IMG/VR virus record: IMGVR_UViG_3300042288_001301
Location: 1-21,784 of that record
Length of the DNA: 21,784 bases
DNA from: a virus
Strand: one strand, 5' to 3'
Under the pieces are notes generated by a model. That model was not told the DNA's origin. It saw only the letters and a list, made by a program, of their open reading frames with translations, and ran no database searches. Shown in pieces: positions 6,705-13,032 of this stretch. Position 1 is the stretch's first letter; every line of letters begins with the position of its first letter. The position numbers and the translations under genes were made by a program.

Positions 6705-7469
6705 TTACCCCCTATCCTCTGTAAGGGCAAATGCCCTGCCGCCTGGGTAGTGCGCCTTGAAGTATCTCTTAACAGTGTCGTGCATGATGCGCTGTTGGCT
6801 AATCAGCTCAAACCCATCAAGGTGGAGCAATTGCAGAGAGGGCTCCACCTCTTTGTTCTCAGGGTCGTAGCAGGCGATCACGCACCATGCCTCATCAATG
6901 GAACAAGAATAAAGTTGTTCTGCTGCCATGGCATAGGCGCCCAATTGCCGCTTGTAATCTGCCAGTTGGTAATCAGGCTTTTCTTTGTAGCTGGTTTTCC
7001 AATCGACGAGCGCCACTGATCCATCCCCCATCGCCGCCACCATATCCAGCGTGCCGCTGTAGCCAATGTGATCTTCCTCGTGCCACCATGCCACGGCGCT
7101 TTCTACAAGGATGGGCGTTTCAATGGTGGCAAGGAATGGCTCCACTGCTTCAAAATATGGCAGCCAGTCTGGGGCTTTCTCTAGGTGATGCTCAATGTCT
7201 TCTCCATTGAAATGATCCTCAATCACGCCGTGCATCCATGTGCCGCGATTAGCAGCAAGCCTGGTGCGCCTCTTTGCCTCCTCCTCCCCCACTCGTTTGC
7301 GCCAGTTGATTAACGCCATGATCTTTCCCACGGGAGCCATGGAAGAAAGCACAGTGGTGGTAGAGGGCAGGAGCATGCCCTCTGGTACGTTTGGAAAGCC
7401 CAAGCATTGGTAGTGTCTTTTGCCGTTGAGACTAATGCGACGAGGCTCAAAAGGCTGTAGAGCAAGCAT
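6705..7469 (-). CDS. PD-(D/E)XK exonuclease (Cas4/RecB-like)
   Basis: 254 residues. The nuclease core is complete: RGTWMHGVIEDHF (75-87), Glu123 in LVESAVAWW, SGTLDMVAAM (138-147, Asp142), VALVDWKTS (152-160, Asp156-x-Lys158), and the Q-x3-Y motif YKRQLGAYAMA (172-182, Gln175 and Tyr179). This arrangement is typical of RecB-family / Cas4-like phage exonucleases that resect DNA ends. Paired with the annealing protein encoded upstream (7728-8702), it forms a likely exonuclease-annealase recombination pair like Red-alpha/Red-beta. The leader before its ATG is pyrimidine-rich (CTTGCCTCCCTTCCC) with no Shine-Dalgarno. Confidence 0.88.
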   Translation of the reverse strand: MLALQPFEPRRISLNGKRHYQCLGFPNVPEGMLLPSTTTVLSSMAPVGKIMALINWRKRVGEEEAKRRTRLAANRGTWMHGVIEDHFNGEDIEHHLEKAPDWLPYFEAVEPFLATIETPILVESAVAWWHEEDHIGYSGTLDMVAAMGDGSVALVDWKTSYKEKPDYQLADYKRQLGAYAMAAEQLYSCSIDEAWCVIACYDPENKEVEPSLQLLHLDGFELISQQRIMHDTVKRYFKAHYPGGRAFALTEDRG

Positions 7470-7507
7470 GGGAAGGGAGGCAAGACCCAGATCGTAACAG
7501 GCCTTTC

Positions 7508-7648
7508 CTATCGTGACGGCACGCAGTAGTTACCGCTGCGATAGTAACCCAATGGGCAAGAGCCGCCGTTGTAAGGCAAGGGCTGGTTGCAGGCCATCAC
7601 TGGCATTGGACACAGAAAGAAAACAATGGAGCAAGCAAGGATTTTCAT
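7508..7648 (-). CDS. 46-residue secreted Cys-containing peptide
   Basis: A short frame runs from ATG 7648 to a TAG at 7508-7510. It begins with a textbook signal peptide (MKILACSIVFFLCPMPVMA, cleavage after about residue 19). The mature part has about 27 residues rich in Gly, Tyr and Cys, with NGGSCPLGYYRSGNYCVPS near its end. The C-P-x-G-Y-Y-x-S-G-x-Y-C-V-P pattern recalls small secreted peptides I have seen in cyanobacteria and their phages. It probably ends up in the periplasm. The role is unknown. It sits alone between the annealing-protein gene and the exonuclease gene, in an otherwise recombination-related run. Confidence 0.75.
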   Translation of the reverse strand: MKILACSIVFFLCPMPVMACNQPLPYNGGSCPLGYYRSGNYCVPSR

Positions 7649-7698
7649 AGTTCAGAAATTAAGTAGCCGTCGCCATCAGTGACAATTTCCCCAGCAAC

Positions 7699-7717
7699 GG
7701 CCCGCGCTAGGCGGGCC
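7699..7717 (-). terminator. Strong hairpin after the annealing-protein gene
   Basis: GGCCCGC (7699-7705) pairs with GCGGGCC (7711-7717) around a 5-base loop, 11 bases past the stop of the annealing-protein gene. No T-run follows, so it may be an attenuator or 3'-end stabiliser rather than a full terminator. Confidence 0.5.
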
Positions 7718-7727
7718 GAAGCCAGGT

Positions 7728-8702
7728 CTATTGCTTTCCCTGAACGAACACTTGCACTCCCTTAATGGCCTGCTCAACAGTGCCTTCAGTGCAAATGGCT
7801 CGCAGCGCATCAATTTCCTTTGCCATTGCGGCTTTGGTAATCTTGATGCCTTTTTCCTTAGTCCATGAGGTGACCATGGTTGTGATGACATTGGCAAACA
7901 TTGCACTGTCCTTCACGTCGTCGCCCTTGGAAAGGCCGATGCCTTCCAAGCCTGCCTTCACGGCTTGCATACTGTTCTTGCGCTCTCCATAGCCAAGGGG
8001 GTCTGCATCCCCGAAAGCAAGAAGCGCTGCCTTGCCATCAAACTCACTGGTTCCATTGGCGGCAGAAGATTCAATTGTTCCAACTGCAGGAGTAGCGTTT
8101 TCAACTGGCGCTGCCTTCTCTGCTGGCCGCGCAACAGGCTTCGGCGTTTCCTGTTGGAGCGGGAGTTTGGGAGTTGCTTTTTCATCGTCTGCCTTAGGGA
8201 TGTCTTCGCCGGAATAGAGCTTGAGACCAAGGCCAGTGAAGGTGGCAATGCACTTCACGCTGGCGCGTTGGATGTTGTCGCTCACCTGACGAGCATCAAG
8301 CTCTTTTACTGCATTGTGCTTGTTGTCCATGATGGGAAACACCAGCGCAGGAGTGCGACGAGCTCCGTCCGTCAGATAGGGACGCAGAAGCCAGCAACCT
8401 TCTTTACCAAACACAGGCCAGCCAATGGTGCTCTCCTCAAAAGCAACGAACAGAGCAGGGAACTGTTCTTTCAAATAGCGGAAAGCAAAAGGCCAGGAAA
8501 GGTAGGACAGGCCTTTGTAGTTTTTCTCTACATGCTCACCAATGGGAAGTTCATAGGCAGTGGTAAAAGCCTCGGGGGAGATTTCAAGAGGAGTGAACAT
8601 GCCAAGCGAGCGTTCGGTCATCATGGTCTGAGAAACATTGTCCATGGACTGAAAATCAGCGGGGTTGTAGGTGAAGATGGTATGAGAGGGCAGGCTAATC
8701 AC
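7728..8702 (-). CDS. Single-strand annealing protein, DUF1071/Sak-like
   Basis: 324 residues from a GTG at 8702 whose GTGA overlaps the upstream stop. The N-terminal domain (about 60-175) matches the DUF1071 pattern: NYKGLSYLSWPFAFRYLKEQ (61-80), an internal LRPYLTDG, a central PIMDNKHNAV and then RASVKCIATFTGLGLKLYSG (146-165). This family belongs to the Rad52/Red-beta-like annealases, which pair single strands during phage recombination. A Pro/Ala/Glu-rich linker (about 172-212) leads to a separate C-terminal helical domain (about 220-324). It probably works with the exonuclease encoded downstream. ATG 8645 is an alternative start, but the GTGA coupling favours 8702. Confidence 0.82.
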   Translation of the reverse strand: MISLPSHTIFTYNPADFQSMDNVSQTMMTERSLGMFTPLEISPEAFTTAYELPIGEHVEKNYKGLSYLSWPFAFRYLKEQFPALFVAFEESTIGWPVFGKEGCWLLRPYLTDGARRTPALVFPIMDNKHNAVKELDARQVSDNIQRASVKCIATFTGLGLKLYSGEDIPKADDEKATPKLPLQQETPKPVARPAEKAAPVENATPAVGTIESSAANGTSEFDGKAALLAFGDADPLGYGERKNSMQAVKAGLEGIGLSKGDDVKDSAMFANVITTMVTSWTKEKGIKITKAAMAKEIDALRAICTEGTVEQAIKGVQVFVQGKQ

Positions 8703-8962
8703 GGTTCAATGGAGGAATCGAATTTGTAACTGTTGTCATAAAAAATGACAAGCTTTTGAGGTTTTTCGCCTTCGTATGTGACAAGGCTGGAACCCGGAAG
8801 CGGCCAATCAGTAACCAAGCGAATATCACTCACTCGCTCAGTATTCTTCTCGTCATACCCTTCCTCCATTGCTCCTTGTTCAAAACAAAGAAGCACTTCA
8901 ATGTCGGGGCCAGCAACGGCTTGCGCTTTGTTAAGAAGTTGAAGCAGCTCGGACAGTTTCAT
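8699..8962 (-). CDS. 87-residue hypothetical protein
   Basis: Starts MKLSELLQLLNKAQAVAGPD, an amphipathic helix, followed by a strand-rich acidic domain (IEVLLCFEQGAMEEG, then SDIRLVTDW) and a C-terminal KLVIFYDNSY segment. I do not recognise the family, though small acidic proteins of this layout are frequent in phage early operons. Its ATG overlaps the stop of the upstream gene (ATGA), and its TGA overlaps the GTG of the annealing-protein gene, so it is coupled on both sides. Confidence 0.75.
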   Translation of the reverse strand: MKLSELLQLLNKAQAVAGPDIEVLLCFEQGAMEEGYDEKNTERVSDIRLVTDWPLPGSSLVTYEGEKPQKLVIFYDNSYKFDSSIEP

Positions 8963-9192
8963 GGTGCGTCGGAATGATTAGAAAGAACGGCGTAGTCAAT
9001 ACAGGCTTCCCATGCCTCGTTTGCAAAAGCATTGCTGCCTTCCCATGCGGGCACCGATCTAATGAGGCGCTCAAGGGTTTCAGAACGGGACAGGCAGGCG
9101 TGATCAGCAATGCTGCAAAGATGGCTGTATGCAGTGTCGGACAGGGTGAAGTGCTTGCGATGCTTGCCGCCCTCATAAGGGCTTCTGGGCAT
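8959..9192 (-). CDS. Small putative ribbon-helix-helix-like DNA-binding protein
   Basis: 77 residues from ATG 9192 (MPRSPYEGGKHRKHFTLSD). An in-frame start at 9393 would add a low-complexity His/Ser-rich stretch and collide with the plus-strand primase gene, so it was not used. The KHFTLSDTAYSHLCSIAD segment followed by LSRSETLERLIRS is the pattern of a ribbon-helix-helix repressor (strand, helix, turn, helix), as in CopG/Arc proteins. A transcription regulator of the early operon is plausible, since it is the first gene of the long minus-strand block next to the divergent gap. The assignment is by pattern only. Confidence 0.6.
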   Translation of the reverse strand: MPRSPYEGGKHRKHFTLSDTAYSHLCSIADHACLSRSETLERLIRSVPAWEGSNAFANEAWEACIDYAVLSNHSDAP

Positions 9193-9334
9193 GGTTGATG
9201 CTCGTGGTTCAGGCCCACAATAGCCAGCGAGAAGCCTTTCGCAAGCATGGTGGCCATCAGAATGTCTTATGGTTGCCGCTGGTTGCGACTGCTGAACGGA
9301 ACTGGCATGATGGTGGACGCCGTTCCCATTGCTC
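9193..9334. other. Divergent intergenic region between replication operons
   Basis: 142 bases separate the start of the minus-strand recombination operon (9192) and the primase-helicase (9335). Promoters in both directions are expected here. I could not pick out a convincing -35/-10 pair or an operator. Confidence 0.35.
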
Positions 9335-11296
9335 ATGTCATTCTCAATACTGGACCACCTTGATTCACTTGAGAAAAGCAACGAGCCTGGCAAGTATCAG
9401 TGTCCAGCTTGTGGAGGGAATGACTTTACTGTCAACAAAAACACGGGCGGCTACAACTGCTGGCACGATCCATCCCCTGCTCATCGCGCTGAAATTCGCG
9501 ACACCCTAGCCCCTCTCACTCGCTGGGAGAAACCCTCGCGGGATCCTGGTCGCTATCAGTTTGACTACAGGAATGGCGATGGGAGGGAAGTGGTGAGGGT
9601 GCATCGTGATGACACCTCAGGCAGCAAGAAGATTTGGCAAGAATTTCCCACCATTAAAGAAGGCGGCAATCACAAAACTCAACTGCAGGAAGTAAAGGCT
9701 GGCATCCTTCCATACAAATATTCGGAAGCAGTTGCTGAAAGTGAAAAGACTGGCCTCCCTGTGTTCATTGTTGAAGGGGAGCTGACTTGTGAGGCCATGT
9801 GGGCCATTGGCCTGCCTTGTGTCACCTTCCTTGGCGGAAGCAAGCAGTATCGCACCAATGGCGACTACTCCCATCTGTTTAGAAGCGTTCAGGCGGTGCT
9901 GTGCCCTGATAGGGACCAGCAGGGCGTGGCCTTCATGGCAGAAGTGGCAGCCGACAATCCTGGCGCACAGTGGCTTTATGCAGATCCTCGCAGTTGGGAA
10001 TGGGACAATCTTCCAACTGGCAACGGCTATGACATTGCCGACTACATCGAAGAAGGCGCCACTAAAGACGACTTGCTGGCTTCCATTGGAACCAATCGTC
10101 ACCAACGGCGAGATGGTAAGCCATCGTATGAAGAAATCATTTCCACCATTGAAGGTTTTGTTGGGTTGTATGCCAATGATGCTCGCATTGCTTACGAAGC
10201 TTCTGCATGGTTAGAGCAACATGGCGTGAAGATGAGTCAGCAAAATGTTGACAAGATCGTTGAAGAAGCGAAGGGGCGCATCTATGGCAGGGAAGAAATT
10301 GAAACCATTGATGCCATGACCATCGCCAATTCAGACAAGGCTAGGGAATGGCTCATTGCAGGCATCATGCCCCTTGGCAGTGTGATGCTCTTGGCGGCAT
10401 CCGGCGGTACTGGAAAAAGTACTGTTGCTTACAACTGGGCGCTAAACATTGCTCAGGGCCAGCCATGGAGCGGAAGGCGTTGCATGAAAGGCAAAAGCCT
10501 CATCATTCAAAGTGACGAACCCTTGGTAGACACCAGCGAGAAGCTGGGAGTGATTGGCTATCAAGATGCAGCTTTGGAACCGGGCACCATTTGTTTCTGG
10601 GAAAGCTGGCGCTTTGCCCACATGAAACAGCTAGAAGACTATGTGAGAAGGCACCGCCCTTTGTTCGTCACCATTGATAGTCTCACTGCCTGCCTTGCAG
10701 GAATGAATGTTGACTTAATCAAGAGCAATGCTGGCGATGTAATTTACGGCCTGCGAGATATTGCTAATACCTATCGCTGTTCAATTCTCATTCTTCACCA
10801 TTTGAACAAGAGTGGTGGCCTGCGAGATTCGACCAGCTTTGTAGACAACGTTAGTGAGGTGGTGAAGCTCACTCGCTCTGAAGGCAACTTCGACCCCAAT
10901 GAATTCACTCTTGAATGGCTTAAGAGTAGGAGTGGCCTGACGGGCAAGCATTCCCTGCAGCGTGATAGTTTGAACTATGGCTGGCGTTATACAGGCCCCA
11001 TTGGTGGTTCGCTGGAGGAACTGGATCAAGCCGTCAACACCATCAACATGCGAAAGACTGAGCGTTTTAACAAGCAGCAAGTGGCCTCTTTGGCTGGCAA
11101 TTGGGACGTGGCAGCTATTGGCAAGATGCTGGAAGTGGCCAGGAGGCAAGGGCTTATCACCAGTAGCTTTCAAGATGGTCCCAATGGAGAAAAGACAAGG
11201 ATGTATCAATCTTGGGACTATCAAGAGCCTGAGTTCAACTTTGACCCTGCCCCTCAGTCTGCCCCTGCAGAGGCAGAAGAAGAAGACTTTTTCTAG
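9335..11296 (+). CDS. Primase-helicase: zinc finger, TOPRIM and RepA-like ATPase
   Basis: 653 residues from ATG 9335; a TTG two codons earlier is an alternative. Domain order: an N-terminal zinc-binding domain (CPACGG, 23-28, with Cys42 and His44); a TOPRIM domain with VEGELTCEAMWAIG (147-160, Glu148) and CPDRDQQG (190-197, Asp192 and Asp194); a helical linker (about 260-325); then a RecA-fold helicase of the AAA_25/RepA type with Walker A SGGTGKST (356-363) and Walker B LFVTIDS (443-449), followed by LILHHLNKSGGLRDST (485-500). The C-terminus has a winged-helix-like region and an acidic tail ending EEEDFF. It would unwind DNA and lay primers at the phage fork. No DNA polymerase gene is in the window. 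Confidence 0.92.
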   Translation: MSFSILDHLDSLEKSNEPGKYQCPACGGNDFTVNKNTGGYNCWHDPSPAHRAEIRDTLAPLTRWEKPSRDPGRYQFDYRNGDGREVVRVHRDDTSGSKKIWQEFPTIKEGGNHKTQLQEVKAGILPYKYSEAVAESEKTGLPVFIVEGELTCEAMWAIGLPCVTFLGGSKQYRTNGDYSHLFRSVQAVLCPDRDQQGVAFMAEVAADNPGAQWLYADPRSWEWDNLPTGNGYDIADYIEEGATKDDLLASIGTNRHQRRDGKPSYEEIISTIEGFVGLYANDARIAYEASAWLEQHGVKMSQQNVDKIVEEAKGRIYGREEIETIDAMTIANSDKAREWLIAGIMPLGSVMLLAASGGTGKSTVAYNWALNIAQGQPWSGRRCMKGKSLIIQSDEPLVDTSEKLGVIGYQDAALEPGTICFWESWRFAHMKQLEDYVRRHRPLFVTIDSLTACLAGMNVDLIKSNAGDVIYGLRDIANTYRCSILILHHLNKSGGLRDSTSFVDNVSEVVKLTRSEGNFDPNEFTLEWLKSRSGLTGKHSLQRDSLNYGWRYTGPIGGSLEELDQAVNTINMRKTERFNKQQVASLAGNWDVAAIGKMLEVARRQGLITSSFQDGPNGEKTRMYQSWDYQEPEFNFDPAPQSAPAEAEEEDFF

Positions 11297-11322
11297 ACTG
11301 TTTTCATTCCATTGAAAAGACC

Positions 11323-11472
11323 ATGGCTATCATCTGGGACCAATCGCCTCAAGCTTCCGAAGAGGAAATTGAAAAGATCATTGAAGAAGCTGAGCAAGAT
11401 TATGAAGTGAAAGCAGAAGTGGAGGAAAAGGCTAGGCAGCTAAAAAGCCCCTTTCGGGGCTTCGGTAATTAA
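11323..11472 (+). CDS. 49-residue acidic helical protein
   Basis: Begins at ATG 11323, 26 bases after the primase-helicase stop: MAIIWDQSPQASEEEIEKI, then a long Glu-rich helix (EEAEQDYEVKAEVEEKARQL) and a short end KSPFRGFGN. It is likely co-transcribed with the primase. Its last codons form the stem of a minus-strand terminator (11445-11462). The family is not recognised; the acidic helix could bind a partner protein. Confidence 0.6.
   Translation: MAIIWDQSPQASEEEIEKIIEEAEQDYEVKAEVEEKARQLKSPFRGFGN
11440..11462 (-). terminator. Minus-strand terminator with GAAA loop
   Basis: AAGCCCC (11445-11451) pairs with GGGGCTT (11456-11462). On the minus strand the loop is GAAA and the stem is followed by TTTAG, giving a run of five T. 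It would end the transcript of the two small minus genes (11520-11866). It lies inside the coding end of the 49-residue plus gene. Confidence 0.65.
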
Positions 11473-11510
11473 AGGATGGGTCTCAATCCTTAATAAGCTT
11501 CGCCTCTATT

Positions 11511-11535
11511 AAAGGCTCCTTACGGGGCCTTTTTG
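11511..11535 (+). terminator. Plus-strand intrinsic terminator of the primase operon
   Basis: AAAGGCTCC (11511-11519) pairs with GGGGCCTTT (11524-11532) around TTAC, followed by a T-run (TTTTTG). It overlaps the stop codon of the converging minus gene, so the two terminators are interleaved with the opposing genes. Confidence 0.8.
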
Positions 11536-11687
11536 TTTGCCTTGTTGGTCTGCCAGCGAAGACGCTCCATCTCTCGGCGCTCGCTTCTGTCCTTGCCATA
11601 GAGCCAATCCTGCATGGACTGACCAGGCTTTGGGCCGTTGCGAGGCAGACGAATGATCTTGCCTTGATCGGGCTCGGAAGGGTTCAC
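11520..11687 (-). CDS. 55-residue basic protein, GTG start coupled to upstream gene
   Basis: The frame is open upstream, but the sensible start is the GTG at 11687, whose GTGA contains the stop of the upstream gene, the same coupling as at 8699-8702. From there it reads MNPSEPDQGKIIRLPRNG, then PGQSMQDWLYGKDRSERRE and a basic end (NKANKKAP). Longer versions (to 11798 or 11832) add Arg/Ser/Pro-rich sequence typical of an out-of-frame reading and overlap the upstream gene heavily. Function unknown; the basic helix suggests nucleic-acid binding. Confidence 0.6.
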   Translation of the reverse strand: MNPSEPDQGKIIRLPRNGPKPGQSMQDWLYGKDRSERREMERLRWQTNKANKKAP

Positions 11688-11866
11688 TTGAGACGCGTGC
11701 GGGGGACAAGGCGAGGATCGCTGTGCTTGTAGGTGATGAGCCAATGGGTGATGGCTTCCTTGTCCACCTGCGGCTTGGCGCACCACCTTTCCAGCCATTC
11801 CTTGGAATGACCATTGGCGCTAAGCCATTCATCCGTGTGAATTTCAGGGGCTATGCCGTAGTCCAT
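11684..11866 (-). CDS. 60-residue hypothetical protein
   Basis: MDYGIAPEIHTDEWLSANG at the start, then HSKEWLERWCAKPQ and a basic end (VPRTRLK). It is Trp-rich (four residues) and mainly helical. The family is not recognised. It is the first gene of a two-gene minus operon reading out of the repeat-rich intergenic region and is coupled to the next gene by a GTGA overlap. No clear Shine-Dalgarno is seen. Confidence 0.6.
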   Translation of the reverse strand: MDYGIAPEIHTDEWLSANGHSKEWLERWCAKPQVDKEAITHWLITYKHSDPRLVPRTRLK

Positions 11867-12151
11867 TGATTTGGAGGAAAGGACTTCCCAATGCTAGCCC
11901 CATCGTCAAATTTTATGTGCCAATAAGAAACTGGCACACTGCTTATTGATTTTCGGAAAAATCTCTTTACTCTGGTTCTCGTAAGGGCTCACTTACGCGC
12001 ACTTACTGCAGAGAGAGCTTGTGATAAAGCGAAAGCCCTGCAACCCTTTCGCTAGAGCGCCTACGCGCACCAGCGAGCCCCCAGGCGAGCTTTTTCACGG
12101 CGCTCTTCTCTTCAATTCCCCTCTAAACTACTGAGGCGAATTTCTTTCTTC
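11867..12151. other. Repeat-rich divergent intergenic region: origin or structured-RNA candidate
   Basis: At 285 bases this is the largest non-coding gap in the window. It contains: an inverted repeat TGTGCCA/TGGCACA (11916-11922, 11932-11938); CGTAAG/CTTACG (11980-11985, 11992-11997); two CACTTAC copies 10 bases apart (11990, 12000); TACGCGCAC twice (11994, 12062); an 8-bp perfect hairpin AGCGAAAG/CTTTCGCT (12028-12035, 12046-12053); AGAGCGCC/GGCGCTCT (12054-12061, 12099-12106), directly abutting it; and GCGAGC twice (12073, 12085). It could be a replication origin near the primase gene, a structured RNA, or a regulatory region for both flanking operons. Confidence 0.5.
11946..11973 (+). promoter_or_regulatory. 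Possible sigma70-type promoter in the divergent region
   Basis: TTGATT (11946-11951), 16 bases, TACTCT (11968-11973). It would transcribe the hairpins at 11980-12106 and then the gene at 12152. The match is moderate and by eye. Confidence 0.4.
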
Positions 12152-12397
12152 ATGATCAAACCGCCCTTTCCTCCTGATCGTCTTCCGACTATGGAGCATG
12201 CGGGAGTTACTATTGAACCTTTCGTTCACCATGGTTTCTCTCAACCAAATCGTGGCCCCTCTCCTAAATCTCGCACTCTCTATGGTGCTCGTGATACTGC
12301 AGGTGAACGCCACTGGCGAGGAAGTTATGAAGAAATCGCATCTTTAATTGATCGCAACTTTGAAACCCCTGCTCTTGCTAGCGGCCTTGCATCATGA
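12152..12397 (+). CDS. 81-residue hypothetical protein
   Basis: Starts MIKPPFPPDRLPTMEHAGV after a pyrimidine-rich leader (TTTCTTTCTTC) without a Shine-Dalgarno. The N-terminal half is Pro/His-rich and probably extended; residues about 47-75 form a helix (ERHWRGSYEEIASLIDRNF). It is the first gene of the plus-strand run after the repeat-rich gap. Its TGA overlaps the next ATG (ATGA). The family is not recognised. Confidence 0.7.
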   Translation: MIKPPFPPDRLPTMEHAGVTIEPFVHHGFSQPNRGPSPKSRTLYGARDTAGERHWRGSYEEIASLIDRNFETPALASGLAS

Positions 12398-12705
12398 CTG
12401 ACATTGAACAGTTCCTCAAGGAACTAGAAAGCATCAAGGCAAATCAAAAAGCATTGGCTGAAAAGGAAGCACAATGCAAAGCAGACCTTCTGGCAGCAAT
12501 GCAGGAAGATGGCCTTGAAAAAGAAGAAAGCCCTTATGGCACCATTCGCATTCAGCGTCGTTATGACAAGGACTATGGAAGCGAAATCAGGGCGATGGAG
12601 GAAGAGCTTAAGGCTGCCAAGAAGCTAAAAGACGACCTGGGTGATTATGAAATCCTGGGCTTCAAGGATAGCTTGGTGTACACACCTCCCAAGGATTTGT
12701 TCTGA
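12394..12705 (+). CDS. Coiled-coil phage protein of 103 residues
   Basis: MTDIEQFLKELESIKANQKA opens a long charged coiled coil (about 1-45), followed by a short beta segment (SPYGTIRIQRRYDKDYG, 46-62), a second helix (AMEEELKAAKKLKDDLG) and a strand-forming end. The helix-hairpin-helix layout recalls phage Gam/Gp157-like proteins, but I cannot confirm it. It is coupled to the upstream gene by ATGA and is 2 bases from the next ATG. Confidence 0.75.
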   Translation: MTDIEQFLKELESIKANQKALAEKEAQCKADLLAAMQEDGLEKEESPYGTIRIQRRYDKDYGSEIRAMEEELKAAKKLKDDLGDYEILGFKDSLVYTPPKDLF

Positions 12706-12707
12706 CA

Positions 12708-12830
12708 ATGGACAAGGATGCCATTGAGCGCCTGATTGACGCAAAAATTCTTGCTCATGAAAGGCGCATTGGTTGGATTAGCGGCATTGCAGGAGCACTC
12801 TTCATGGGTGCTCTTTTTCTTTTACAATAA
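12708..12830 (+). CDS. 40-residue small membrane protein
   Basis: Starts at ATG 12708, 2 bases after the previous stop. The N-terminal half is a charged helix (MDKDAIERLIDAKILAHERR). Residues 21-40 are one hydrophobic transmembrane segment (IGWISGIAGALFMGALFLLQ). The tail-anchored design would place the charged part in the cytoplasm. Tight packing and clean hydrophobicity support a real gene. It is one of several tiny membrane proteins in the window. Function unknown. Confidence 0.7.
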   Translation: MDKDAIERLIDAKILAHERRIGWISGIAGALFMGALFLLQ

Positions 12831-12850
12831 GTCAGCATTTCCTGACGGCC

Positions 12851-13030
12851 ATGAGCCTCGCCACTCCCTCTCCATCGCCCTTCCTTTCTCAAGAGGAATG
12901 GCAAGAACTGCAAGCATTACGCAAGGCTATTACAGACAATCCTGCTAGTGTTGCACCATGGAAGCAAGAGCAATTTAGTGCCTTGTTTGCTCGTTCTCTC
13001 ATGGGGAAAGGTGATCCTTCCTTCGACTAA
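12851..13030 (+). CDS. 59-residue hypothetical protein
   Basis: ATG 12851 to TAA 13028-13030. The protein begins with a Ser/Pro-rich leader (MSLATPSPSPFLSQEEWQE), then a helix (LQALRKAITD) and ASVAPWKQEQFSALFARSL, and ends DPSFD. It stops 2 bases before the next ATG, in keeping with the tight packing here. The family is not recognised. It probably forms a small helical domain. Confidence 0.65.
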   Translation: MSLATPSPSPFLSQEEWQELQALRKAITDNPASVAPWKQEQFSALFARSLMGKGDPSFD

Positions 13031-13032
13031 AC

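Noticed and set aside
7965-8729. Plus-strand frame of 254 residues antisense to the annealing-protein gene
   Set aside because: The opposite strand matches DUF1071 and is coupled to its neighbours; the plus frame is Arg/Ser/Cys-rich without domain signs.
9193-9393. N-terminal extension of the ribbon-helix-helix-like gene
   Set aside because: Adds low-complexity sequence and overlaps the start of the primase-helicase on the other strand.
11684-11687. Frameshift linking the 60- and 55-residue minus genes
   Set aside because: No slippery sequence is seen and a GTGA stop-start overlap explains the arrangement more simply.
11509-11832. Alternative 107-residue minus frame
   Set aside because: Arg/Ser/Pro-rich out-of-frame reading of two better small genes joined by a GTGA overlap.
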